From Acidobacteriota bacterium (GTDB lineage Bacteria > Acidobacteriota > Vicinamibacteria > Vicinamibacterales > UBA2999): a stretch of DNA of 10,753 nucleotides. The position numbers were made by a program, and so were the translations under genes. Below are positions 1 to 6,699 of the stretch, piece after piece. The first letter of the stretch is position 1, and each line of letters begins with the position of its first letter. The notes below the pieces were generated by a model, which was given only the letters and a program-made list of their open reading frames with translations, did not search any database and had not been told where the DNA came from. The stretch is taken from assembly GCA_020851835.1 (NCBI GenBank), contig JADZBZ010000067.1:1-10753 (forward strand), given 5' to 3'.

Positions 1-2733
1 CGTATCCAGGCGCGGATCGTCGCTCACCTCGACCCTCTGCTCCAGGGTTCGCCCGCTGGCTGCCAGCCGCACGGTATAGACACCAGGCGTCACGTAGGGA
101 CCGGGCAGGTTGGCTCCGCGCGGCCGATCGTCATCGTCGTCGAATCCGCCCCCGCGGACTGGCAGATCGGCCTGACGCAGATTCCACACCACGCGATTGA
201 CGCCGCGGGCGCGAGTCGGCGTGAGCGTCTGCACCAGACCGCCGGAGGCGTCGTGCACCGACAGCGCGACATTCGCGCCCTCCGCGCCGAGCCAGTAGTC
301 GATGATGGCGCCGTTTGGCGGATTCTCGCCGCGGAAGATCATGTCACCCGCGTGCGCCTTGAGGTTCGTGGACCGCACCTGCTCGGCTGAATCGATCGAG
401 AACAGCCGCACGTCGGATTCCACCGCCGCGCCGAGCCCTTGAATGGCGGACAGCTGATCGAGAATCCAGATGCCGCGCCCGTGCGAGGCCAGCACCAGGT
501 CGTTCTCCCGCGTCTGGATGGTCAAATCGTTGAAGGCCAGTGTCGGCAGGTTGTTCTTGAGCTCCACCCAGTGCCGACCGCCATCCACGGTGATGAACAA
601 CCCGAACTCGGTACCCAGGTAGAGCACGCCGGCGCTTCTGTGATCCTCGCGAATCGCCCGAGCCACGCGGTCGGCCGGCAGGTCCGAGACGATGGAAGTG
701 AACGTGCGGCCGAAGTCGGTGGACCTGAACACGTAGTTGCGGAAGTCGTTGCTCCGGTGATTGTCCACGGTCACGTACACGGTGCCGTCCGCATGGCGCG
801 AAGCCTCGATACCCGAGAACCACGATGCGGCCGGCAGGCCCGGGAAGCGCGCCTCGGCGCTCTCGAAGGTCTTCCCATCGTCCTGCGAGATGCGGAACCT
901 GCCATCGTCGGTGCCGACGTAGAGCACGCCGCGACGGCGGGGCGACTCGGCGATGGCCGTAGTGCCGGGGTAGTAGGGCACGCCGTCGTCGATGGAGAGG
1001 GTGTTCTCGTCGGGCCGGCGGCCCATCAGGGGGAGTGTCGCCCGATCGACGCCGCTGGTCATGTCGCCGAGGTCCTGCCAGGCAAGGCCGCGGTCGCGCG
1101 AGCGGAACAGGTGCTGTCCGCCGGCGTAGATGGTGGCGCTGTCGTGCGGAGAGAGCAGGATCGGCGCGTCCCAGTTGGCTGGGTGCATGGCATTGCCGAG
1201 CACCTGTTCGGGCCCGCTCCGGCCCCAGGTGTTCCAGTTGCGCCGGTCGCCGATGGCGCCGGTGGGATCGCCAGGGCGGATGTCTTGCACCTGCCAGGTC
1301 CCAGTGTCGTTGCGCTGCAGGCCCAGGAACTGCGACGACGAGAAGACGATGCGCGGGTCCCTGGGATCGGGAACGGCGTAGAAGCCGTCGCCGCCGCAGA
1401 GCCGTGCCCAGTGCTCGTTGAGCACGCCGCTCGAGGTCCAGCTCGCGTTTGGGCCCATCCAGCAGCCGTTGTCCTGGAGGCCGCCGTACACGTTGTAGGG
1501 ATGGGCGTTGTCGGTGGCGACGTGATAGAACTGCGACACGGGCAGCGAGGTGACGTAGAGAAACGTCAGGCCGCGATCGTACGAGATGCCGATGCCGCCG
1601 TCGTCGAGCTTGACGAGGTGTCGCGAGTCGCGCGGGTTCACCCAGACGAACCGGTCGTCTCCGTGCGTCGTCGTCCGGGGAGACGTGAAGGTCTCGCCCG
1701 CATCGTCGGAGTACGAGTAGCTGTTGAGCATGTAGATGCGGCGGTCGTCGTTCGGGTCGATGGTCGGCTGGCTCGCGTACATCGGCCGGGGGTTCCAGTC
1801 CGAGAGGAAGCGCCAGGTGCGGCCGCGGTCGTTGCTCCGGTACAACCCGCCTCTGCGATTGATGTAGGCCGTTGACGCGTTGTAGCGCGTGCCCTGCTCG
1901 ATGCTGGCGTACACGACGCTCGGGTCCTTGCGGTAGACCGCGATGCCGATGCGGCCGTACTCGCCCTCGGGCAGACCGTTGCCGGTGAGCTTCGTCCAGG
2001 TCGTACCCGCGTCGGTGCTCTTCCACAGGGCGCTGCCCGGACCGCCGCCGTTGAAGCCGAAGGCGCTGCGGCGGCGCTGGTAGCTGGCGGCGTACAGGAT
2101 GCTCGGGTCGCGCCAGTCCATGGCCACGTCGGTCACGCCGGTGTCCTCGTCGACGTAAAGCGTGCGCGTCCAGGTTTTTCCCCCATCCGTCGTCCGGTAG
2201 AGGCCCCGGTCGCCGCCTGGCCCCCACACCGAGCCCTGCGCTGCCACGTACGCGACATCCGAGTTGGTCGGATGCAGGACGATGCGGCCGATGTGCTTGC
2301 TGTCCTTCAGGCCGACGTTGGTCCACGTCTTGCCCGCGTCGGTGGTCTTGTAGACGCCATCGCCCCAGCTCACGCTCTGCCGGTTGGCCCGTTCGCCGGT
2401 GCCGACCCAGATGATGTCGGGATCGGGCTGGAAGATGGCGATGTCACCCACGGAGTGCACGGGCTCACGCTCGAAGACGGGTTCCCACGTGACGCCGTTG
2501 TCGCGGGTGCGGAACACGCCACCGGTGGACGAGGCGACGTACATGACAAACGGGCTGGACTCCACTACGTCCATGTCCACCATGCGGCCCGACATGGTGG
2601 CCGGGCCGATGTTGCGCAGTCTCAGCGCCGACAGGTCGGTGGCGGCCAAGGGAGCGGCCTGGCGCGCGGGCAGGGTCTGGGTGGCGAGCACGCCCAGCAG
2701 GGCGGCGGCCAGCAGGGTCTGGCGCAAGTTCAC
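1..2733 (-). CDS. Secreted BNR/Asp-box beta-propeller protein (sortilin/VPS10-like, 'glycosyl hydrolase' family), 3' end missing
   Basis: The frame stays open for 911 codons from a GTG at 2733 and leaves the window without a stop, so the C-terminus is missing. Residues 1-26 look like a Sec signal peptide: NLR, then a hydrophobic LLAAALLGVLA stretch, then LPARQA before the likely cleavage. About ten Asp-box motifs (S/T-x-D-x-G-x-T-W/F) follow: RTRDNGVTW at 75-83, then KTTDAGKTW, RTTDGGKTW, KSTDAGTTW (Asp241), RSNDRGRTW, SDDAGETF, RSRDRGLAW, ISQDDGKTF, RSTDFGRTF and TVDGGRHW near 715-722. These mark blades of one or two seven- to ten-bladed propellers. HGRGIWILD at 751-759 is typical of the end of the propeller in this family. 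After it, ENPPNGAIIDYWL from 803 begins an Ig/FlgD-like C-terminal domain. Databases often call such proteins glycosyl hydrolases or sialidase-like, but I see no catalytic set that proves hydrolysis; a binding or scaffold role is equally possible. The GTG start lacks a Shine-Dalgarno and lies 4 nt after the upstream stop, so translational coupling is likely. Confidence 0.9.
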   Translation of the reverse strand, partial: MNLRQTLLAAALLGVLATQTLPARQAAPLAATDLSALRLRNIGPATMSGRMVDMDVVESSPFVMYVASSTGGVFRTRDNGVTWEPVFEREPVHSVGDIAIFQPDPDIIWVGTGERANRQSVSWGDGVYKTTDAGKTWTNVGLKDSKHIGRIVLHPTNSDVAYVAAQGSVWGPGGDRGLYRTTDGGKTWTRTLYVDEDTGVTDVAMDWRDPSILYAASYQRRRSAFGFNGGGPGSALWKSTDAGTTWTKLTGNGLPEGEYGRIGIAVYRKDPSVVYASIEQGTRYNASTAYINRRGGLYRSNDRGRTWRFLSDWNPRPMYASQPTIDPNDDRRIYMLNSYSYSDDAGETFTSPRTTTHGDDRFVWVNPRDSRHLVKLDDGGIGISYDRGLTFLYVTSLPVSQFYHVATDNAHPYNVYGGLQDNGCWMGPNASWTSSGVLNEHWARLCGGDGFYAVPDPRDPRIVFSSSQFLGLQRNDTGTWQVQDIRPGDPTGAIGDRRNWNTWGRSGPEQVLGNAMHPANWDAPILLSPHDSATIYAGGQHLFRSRDRGLAWQDLGDMTSGVDRATLPLMGRRPDENTLSIDDGVPYYPGTTAIAESPRRRGVLYVGTDDGRFRISQDDGKTFESAEARFPGLPAASWFSGIEASRHADGTVYVTVDNHRSNDFRNYVFRSTDFGRTFTSIVSDLPADRVARAIREDHRSAGVLYLGTEFGLFITVDGGRHWVELKNNLPTLAFNDLTIQTRENDLVLASHGRGIWILDQLSAIQGLGAAVESDVRLFSIDSAEQVRSTNLKAHAGDMIFRGENPPNGAIIDYWLGAEGANVALSVHDASGGLVQTLTPTRARGVNRVVWNLRQADLPVRGGGFDDDDDRPRGANLPGPYVTPGVYTVRLAASGRTLEQRVEVSDDPRLDT

Positions 2734-2737
2734 GCGG

Positions 2738-3982
2738 CTAGACCATGGACGAGGTGTGCCCGCCCAACACGGACACCACGCGGTCGATGTCGTCGTGCGT
2801 GTTGAACACCGACACCGCCAGCCGAAGCCGGCTTTCGTTGCCGATGATCGTAGCGGCGACCTTGCCGGCTTGCAGTGCCTTGCCCGTCGCCGCGGCATCC
2901 TTCAGTCCGAAGGCGACGATAGGTGTCTCGGTTCCCGGCGGGGTGAGCGGCGCGTAGCCGAGCGACGGCAGCTCTTTTTGCAGGCGATCGGTCAAGATGC
3001 GCGCGTGCGCGCGGATCTTGTCCACGCCCAGGGCCTTCACGTAGGCGATCCCCTCGGACACGCACGCGGCGAGCAGCACCGCGATGCCGCCGGTTTCGTA
3101 CTTCGCGGCGCCGGGGAGTGGTTTCCACGTGAGCTGGGTGCGGTTGAAGTTGCTCACCTGGCGGTGCCCGTACCGGGTCGTCGGCAGCACCGTGCCCTGG
3201 AGATCTTCCTTGACGTAGAGGAAGCCGAAACCCCGCTCGCCCATGAGCCACTTGTAGGTGCCGGCCGACGCGAAGTCGATGCCAAGCGCCTTGACGTCCA
3301 CCGGCACGGCGCCTGCCGCCTGGATGATGTCGGCGAAGACCAGCGCCCCGCGCGCGTGGGCGATGTCGCTCACCGACTTGCCGTCGTGCATGAAGCCGTT
3401 GACGTTCGAGACCAGCGCCATCGAAACCAGCCGCGTGTTCCGGTCGATGGCCCGGGCCATGTCCTCCGGATTGATTGCCCAGTTCTTGTGTTTGACGACG
3501 CGCAGCTCGACGCCCTGCTTCTCGAGTTCCTTGTACATGTAGAGCGAGGTCGTGAAGTGCAGCTCGTCGACGACGACGTTGCCGCGCTTCTTCGCAAGGT
3601 CCAGCCCCATGACCACGATGTTCTCGCCGTCGGAGGTGTTGCTGATGAAGGCGATCTCGTTGGCCGTCGCGTTGATGAGCGAAGCGTACGATGCCTTGAG
3701 CTGCTGCTGCTTCTCGTTGCCGAAATCCGCCCGGTCCTCGCCGGGGCCGTAGAGGCGATAGGCCACGCCCTGCTCGATGGCCCGCGCGGCGAACGTACCC
3801 AGCGGGTGCAGGGCAGCGGAATTCAAGTAGGCCTCGCGCGTCACGGAGGGGAAGTCGGCCCGGATGGTGGCGGGGAAGATGCCCACCGGCCGTCCGGCGG
3901 TCTGGGTGGCGCCGCGCAGTGTGCGGCTGGTGGCGGCCAGCGCGCCCGCGCCGGCCAGAAAATCGCGACGGCCAAGAATCAT
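2738..3982 (-). CDS. Tat-exported class V aminotransferase-fold PLP-dependent enzyme (isopenicillin-N-epimerase-like)
   Basis: This 414-residue protein is the size of a full class V aminotransferase. The N-terminus MILGRRDFLAGAGALAA carries a twin-arginine motif (Arg5-Arg6, Phe8-Leu9) and a short hydrophobic region, which predicts export of the folded, cofactor-loaded enzyme by Tat. Family landmarks follow in order: SNTSDGEN (114-121) for phosphate binding, SNVNG (192-196), ADIIQAAGA (217-225) with Asp218 and Gln221 contacting the PLP ring, TYKWLMGERGFGFLYV (242-257) with Lys244 as the Schiff-base lysine, and RLRLAVSVFNTHDDIDRV (385-402) as the C-terminal signature. No cysteine-desulfurase cysteine loop is seen, so NifS/SufS activity is unlikely. 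Epimerase, lyase or aminotransferase chemistry remains open and the substrate is unknown. The ATG is supported by AGGAGA 4 nt upstream and by the Tat motif beginning at residue 5. The gene lies 73 nt after the end of fbp, and its stop is 4 nt before the propeller gene. Confidence 0.9.
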   Translation of the reverse strand: MILGRRDFLAGAGALAATSRTLRGATQTAGRPVGIFPATIRADFPSVTREAYLNSAALHPLGTFAARAIEQGVAYRLYGPGEDRADFGNEKQQQLKASYASLINATANEIAFISNTSDGENIVVMGLDLAKKRGNVVVDELHFTTSLYMYKELEKQGVELRVVKHKNWAINPEDMARAIDRNTRLVSMALVSNVNGFMHDGKSVSDIAHARGALVFADIIQAAGAVPVDVKALGIDFASAGTYKWLMGERGFGFLYVKEDLQGTVLPTTRYGHRQVSNFNRTQLTWKPLPGAAKYETGGIAVLLAACVSEGIAYVKALGVDKIRAHARILTDRLQKELPSLGYAPLTPPGTETPIVAFGLKDAAATGKALQAGKVAATIIGNESRLRLAVSVFNTHDDIDRVVSVLGGHTSSMV

Positions 3983-3986
3983 GGGG

Positions 3987-3992
3987 TCTCCT
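3987..3992 (-). promoter_or_regulatory. Shine-Dalgarno of the aminotransferase-fold gene
   Basis: The minus strand reads AGGAGA followed by four C residues and the ATG at 3982. The good match and spacing fix this ATG as the start, which also keeps the twin-arginine signal intact. Confidence 0.75.
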
Positions 3993-4007
3993 GTCTGGGG
4001 TCGGCCG

Positions 4008-4013
4008 ATTGTA
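4008..4013 (-). promoter_or_regulatory. Possible -10 box (TACAAT) before the aminotransferase-fold gene
   Basis: The minus strand contains TACAAT, a five-of-six match to TATAAT, 25 nt upstream of the ATG in otherwise very GC-rich DNA. No convincing -35 box lies 16-18 nt upstream (the hexamer at 17 nt is GGGCCG). It could let the aminotransferase and propeller genes be transcribed apart from fbp. This is a weak candidate. Confidence 0.3.
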
Positions 4014-4036
4014 TGCTACTCCGGTGCACTCGGCCC

Positions 4037-4054
4037 GGACCAAGGCGTTGGCCC
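4037..4054 (-). terminator. Hairpin just after fbp, possible terminator or processing site
   Basis: In the minus-strand transcript, GGGCCAA and TTGGTCC pair over seven base pairs (one G-U) around a CGCC loop. The hairpin starts 7 nt after the fbp stop. No U-run follows, so it is not a canonical intrinsic terminator. It may weaken read-through from fbp into the aminotransferase gene or protect the fbp mRNA 3' end. Confidence 0.3.
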
Positions 4055-4061
4055 GCTGAGG

Positions 4062-5099
4062 TCAGCCGTCGTGCCTGGCGATGAACGCCTCGGCCTGCTC
4101 GACCAGGTCGCGGCTGCCGACGAACACCGGCGTGCGCTGGTGCAGCGACGTGGGAGTCACGTCGAGCACGGGCCCGCGTCCGGTGGAGCCGTAGCCGCCG
4201 GCTTGCTCGATCAGGTAGGCCATCGGCACGGCCTCGTACAGCAGGCGGAGTTTTCCCTGCGGCTTCTGGGGATCCTTCGCGTCGGCCGGATAGTAGAAGA
4301 CGCCGCCGCCGAGGAGCGTCCGATGCACGTCGGCCACCATCGAACCGATGTAGCGCAGCCCGAGCGCGCGGGTGTTCCCCTCCTCGCCCTGCAGCCACCG
4401 TGTATAACGCCGGACACCCTCGGTCCAGTATTTCTCGTTGCCCTGGTTCACGCTGTAGTACTTGGGCTTGTCCGGGATGCGGATGTTCGGGTGCGTGAGC
4501 AGGAACTCGCCGATGCTCGGCTCGAGCGTGAAGCCGTTCACGCCGTGTCCGGTGGTGTAGACGAGCATGGTACTCGACCCGTAGACCAGGTACCCGCCGG
4601 CGACGATTTCCCGTCCGCTGCGCAGGACATCCGCGGTGGTGCCAGGCCCCGACGGCGTCCGCCGGCGGAAGATGGCGAAAATCGTGCCCACCGCCACGTT
4701 GTAGTCGATGTTGCTGGATCCATCGAGCGGATCGAACACGAGCACGTAGTCTCCCGTTGGGTAGGGGTCCGGGATCGGGATGATCTCCTTTTCTTCTTCG
4801 GACGCCATGCAGCAGAGCCGTCCCGTGTGATCGGTCAGCTGGTAGATGATGCGCTGGGCGTAAACGTCCAGCTTCTGCACCTCTTCGCCCTGGACGTTGT
4901 CGTGTCCCGCCGAACCCAGAATGTCGGTGAGCGCGCCGCGCTGCGTGCGGCTGGCGATGAGCTTGGCCGCCAGCGCCAGGTCGTACAGCAGGTTGGTGAG
5001 CGACCCGGACGAATCGGGGAAGCGAGACTGCTCCATCAGGATGTGCCGTTCGATCGTCATGACGGCTGACGCGGGTAAGGACGGGATCGGTTGCGACAT
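4062..5099 (-). CDS. fbp: Class I fructose-1,6-bisphosphatase
   Basis: This is a complete 345-residue class I FBPase, close to the usual 330-340. It hydrolyses fructose 1,6-bisphosphate to fructose 6-phosphate and phosphate in gluconeogenesis, in the cytoplasm, with Mg2+. Diagnostic motifs are present in order: HDNVQGEEVQKLDVYA (66-81), ASEEE (99-103) with metal-binding glutamates, FDPLDGSSNID (122-132) with the metal-binding aspartates Asp123 and Asp126, YIGSMVADVHRTL (250-262), and KLRLLYEAVPMAYLIEQAGG (283-302), where Lys283 should bind substrate and Glu289 metal. The last motif has Ala-Val where many homologues have Cys-Asn. The chosen ATG has AGAGG 7 nt upstream. Met14 (5060) begins MTIERHIL, where many homologues start, but has no ribosome binding site, so a 13-residue N-terminal extension is likely. 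It is divergent from the S1 gene and upstream of the aminotransferase-fold gene on the same strand. Confidence 0.97.
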   Translation of the reverse strand: MSQPIPSLPASAVMTIERHILMEQSRFPDSSGSLTNLLYDLALAAKLIASRTQRGALTDILGSAGHDNVQGEEVQKLDVYAQRIIYQLTDHTGRLCCMASEEEKEIIPIPDPYPTGDYVLVFDPLDGSSNIDYNVAVGTIFAIFRRRTPSGPGTTADVLRSGREIVAGGYLVYGSSTMLVYTTGHGVNGFTLEPSIGEFLLTHPNIRIPDKPKYYSVNQGNEKYWTEGVRRYTRWLQGEEGNTRALGLRYIGSMVADVHRTLLGGGVFYYPADAKDPQKPQGKLRLLYEAVPMAYLIEQAGGYGSTGRGPVLDVTPTSLHQRTPVFVGSRDLVEQAEAFIARHDG

Positions 5100-5106
5100 G
5101 GCTGGG

Positions 5107-5111
5107 CCTCT
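5107..5111 (-). promoter_or_regulatory. Shine-Dalgarno of fbp
   Basis: The minus strand reads AGAGG with a 7-nt spacer to the ATG at 5099. The internal Met14 codon has no comparable site, so this decides for the longer fbp product. Confidence 0.6.
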
Positions 5112-5117
5112 GCGAGG

Positions 5118-5147
5118 ACTCTACCTGCCCATGAGCGCCGAGGTCCA
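5118..5147 (-). promoter_or_regulatory. Weak candidate sigma-70 promoter for fbp
   Basis: On the minus strand TGGACC (5142-5147, four of six to TTGACA) is followed after 18 nt by TAGAGT (5118-5123, four of six to TATAAT), about 18 nt before the fbp ATG. Both boxes are poor and the call rests on position and spacing alone. Confidence 0.22.
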
Positions 5148-5176
5148 CCTCAATGAGGGGCATCCGGGCCGCGCCG

Positions 5177-5182
5177 TATAAT
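5177..5182 (+). promoter_or_regulatory. Perfect -10 box (TATAAT) for the S1-domain gene
   Basis: A consensus TATAAT stands in very GC-rich DNA 28 nt upstream of the GTG start. Initiation near 5189 would give a leader of about 22 nt that still holds the Shine-Dalgarno. At the 17-nt spacing the -35 hexamer is TGAGGG, a poor match, so an activator or an upstream contact may be needed. Confidence 0.6.
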
Positions 5183-5198
5183 CACGAGGTCCCCTGTC

Positions 5199-5204
5199 GA
5201 GGAG
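5199..5204 (+). promoter_or_regulatory. Shine-Dalgarno of the S1-domain gene
   Basis: GAGGAG lies 6 nt before a GTG codon. It decides for the GTG at 5211, which also begins the conserved acidic EEDFAALFEAS segment. Confidence 0.8.
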
Positions 5205-5210
5205 TCCCGA

Positions 5211-6650
5211 GTGAGCGAGCCCGAGGAAGATTTCGCCGCGTTGTTCGAAGCGTCCGTCAAGGCCAGCCGGGTCGATCGAGGCCAGACCGTGGACGGCACG
5301 GTCGTCGCCATCGGCTCCGAGGTGGCCTTCGTCGACATCGGCGGCAAAGGCGAGGCCGAAATCGCCGTCGAGGAACTGAAGGACGCCGACGGCGTCCTGG
5401 AGGTCGCGGTCGGGGATCGCATCCAGGCCGTGGTCGTGTCGACCATCTCTGGCGTGACGCTCTCCCGCCGGATGATGCGCGGCGCGGCCACCCTCCGACA
5501 ACTCGGCGATGCCTTCGAGGCCGGCCTGCCGGTTGAGGGCAAGGTCGAGCGGACGGTGAAGGGCGGATACGAGGTACGCATCGCCGGCCAGCGCGCCTTC
5601 TGCCCGCTCTCGCAGATCGACATCGTGCGCACCGCCGATCCGGCCGCACACGAGGGGCACGTCTATACGTTTCGTGTCCTCGAGTTCAAGAACGGCGGCA
5701 AGGACCTCGTGGTTTCGCGCAAGGTCCTGCTCGAGGAGGAACAGCGCGCCAGCGCCGCCGAGATCCGGCAGGCCATCGTGCCGGGCGCCGTGGTCACCGG
5801 CCTGGTCGTGTCCGTCCGTCCCTTCGGCGCCTTCGTGGACCTGGGCGGTGGCGTGCAGGGCCTGCTCCACATCTCCGAGATGGGGTGGTCTCGCGTCTCG
5901 GATGCCGCGGCGGTGGTGACGCCGGGCGAGACGATCACGGTCAAGGTGCTGCGCGTGGACGACCACGCGGGACGGATCGCACTCGGGCTGAAGCAGCTCA
6001 CCGACGACCCATGGTCGCGTGTGCAGGCGCACTACGAGGTCGGGCAGGTGCGCACGGGCCGCGTCACGCGCATCGCGGAGTTCGGCGCTTTCGTGGAACT
6101 GGAGCCAGGCGTCGAAGCCCTCGCCCACGCCTCCACGTTCGCGCCTACGGGACGTCCCGGGGGCTGGTCGAAGACCATCGCCGCCGGCTCCTCGGGTGCC
6201 TTCGAGATCCTGAGCATCGATCCCGAGCAGAAGCGGATGGGCGTGGCGCTGATGGACGAGGGCTCGACCCGCGCTGCCTCCGCCGCCACATCCGGGTCGG
6301 GCCTCGCACCCGGCAGCCGCGTCACGGGCAGAGTCGAGCGCCACGAACGCTTCGGCGTCTTCGTCTTCCTGGCGCCGGGCCGTACTGGCCTGATGCCTCT
6401 CAGCGAGACCGGTGTCGACCGCGGCGGCGATGTCGTGAAGGCATTCCCGGTTGGCGCCGACGTCGAGGTCGTCGTGCTCGAAGCGGGCCCGGCCGGCCGC
6501 CGCATTCGTGTCAGTCACCGGGCGGTCGCGGCCGCACAGGAGGCCGCGGAACTGCGCGACTACACCGAACGCGCTGGTGCGCCGCCGGCGGCGGGACTGG
6601 GGTCGCTGGCCGACCAACTGCGCGGCGCCCTTCAGCCGCCGCGAGAGTGA
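5211..6650 (+). CDS. bS1-like RNA-binding protein with five S1 domains
   Basis: This 479-residue cytoplasmic protein is built almost entirely of S1 (OB-fold) RNA-binding domains, at about residues 25-87, 106-172, 191-262, 277-348 and 366-437. The order resembles ribosomal protein bS1: an acidic EDFAALFEAS start, a second domain with VKGGYEV and RAFCPLSQIDI, and a best-conserved third domain with FGAFVDLGGGVQGLLHISEM (205-224). The LGLKQLTDDPW linker (258-268) before domain 4 is also typical. Domain 4 (FGAFVELEPGVEALAHAS) and domain 5 (FGVFVFLAPGRTGLMPLSE) are more divergent. The tail GLGSLADQLRGAL (462-474) looks like a separate short element. It is shorter than the usual five- to six-domain bS1 of about 550-600 residues, so it is probably a bS1 paralogue acting in translation initiation or RNA handling. 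A role as the organism's only S1 cannot be excluded. The GTG start has a strong Shine-Dalgarno and a perfect -10 box upstream. Confidence 0.92.
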   Translation: MSEPEEDFAALFEASVKASRVDRGQTVDGTVVAIGSEVAFVDIGGKGEAEIAVEELKDADGVLEVAVGDRIQAVVVSTISGVTLSRRMMRGAATLRQLGDAFEAGLPVEGKVERTVKGGYEVRIAGQRAFCPLSQIDIVRTADPAAHEGHVYTFRVLEFKNGGKDLVVSRKVLLEEEQRASAAEIRQAIVPGAVVTGLVVSVRPFGAFVDLGGGVQGLLHISEMGWSRVSDAAAVVTPGETITVKVLRVDDHAGRIALGLKQLTDDPWSRVQAHYEVGQVRTGRVTRIAEFGAFVELEPGVEALAHASTFAPTGRPGGWSKTIAAGSSGAFEILSIDPEQKRMGVALMDEGSTRAASAATSGSGLAPGSRVTGRVERHERFGVFVFLAPGRTGLMPLSETGVDRGGDVVKAFPVGADVEVVVLEAGPAGRRIRVSHRAVAAAQEAAELRDYTERAGAPPAAGLGSLADQLRGALQPPRE

Positions 6651-6655
6651 GGTCG

Positions 6656-6676
6656 GGCGCGCGGCGCCGGCGCGCC
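6656..6676 (+). terminator. GC-rich hairpin after the S1-domain gene
   Basis: GGCGCGC (6656-6662) and GCGCGCC (6670-6676) are perfect 7-bp arms around a 7-nt loop, starting 5 nt after the stop codon. There is no U-tract. It may stabilise the upstream mRNA end, slow polymerase or end part of the transcripts before the HAD gene. Confidence 0.4.
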
Positions 6677-6680
6677 TGGC

Positions 6681-6695
6681 GGCGGGGATCCCGCC
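6681..6695 (+). promoter_or_regulatory. Second hairpin covering the HAD gene ribosome-binding region
   Basis: GGCGGG (6681-6686) pairs with CCCGCC (6690-6695) around a GAT loop. The only purine-rich Shine-Dalgarno candidate, GGGGA at 6684-6688, lies inside this structure and 11 nt from the ATG at 6700. Folding would hide it, so ribosome movement from the S1 gene or a helicase could matter for expression. Confidence 0.35.
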
Positions 6696-6699
6696 GGAC

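Larger units (their letters stand above)
5100..5210. promoter_or_regulatory. Divergent intergenic region between fbp and the S1-domain gene
   Basis: These 111 nt are the longest non-coding stretch in the window. They hold the fbp Shine-Dalgarno and a weak promoter on the minus strand, and the TATAAT box and Shine-Dalgarno of the S1 gene on the plus strand. CGAGGTCC occurs at 5139-5146 and again at 5185-5192, with a related CGAGGAGTCC at 5198-5207. GAGGT-CC-ACCTC at 5140-5151 is a short inverted repeat. Both genes could share control from here. Confidence 0.5.

Noticed and set aside
439..1875. A 478-codon plus-strand open frame opposite the propeller gene
   Set aside because: It is rich in Val, Ala, Gly and Arg with no motif. 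It mirrors the codon bias of the real gene on the minus strand.
344..2326. A 660-codon open frame on the minus strand
   Set aside because: It is out of register with the propeller frame, is very rich in Arg and Pro, and shows none of the Asp-box repeats. The neighbouring minus-strand frame translates cleanly through the whole region.
2738..3982. Cysteine desulfurase (NifS/SufS) identity for the class V enzyme
   Set aside because: The fold and PLP lysine match, but the conserved reactive-cysteine loop near the C-terminus is absent and the protein has a Tat signal.
2384..4084. A 566-codon open frame on the plus strand
   Set aside because: It is antisense to the propeller start and the aminotransferase gene and has no recognisable domain. 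Long antisense frames are expected where third codon positions are nearly all G or C.
3864..5069. A 401-codon plus-strand open frame opposite fbp
   Set aside because: fbp on the minus strand has all family motifs across the same stretch. The antisense frame has no recognisable domain.
6451..6699. An upstream in-frame start for the HAD phosphatase inside the S1 gene
   Set aside because: It would add 83 Arg- and Pro-rich residues before motif I. Cof-type proteins normally have motif I within about ten residues of the start, as given by the ATG at 6700.
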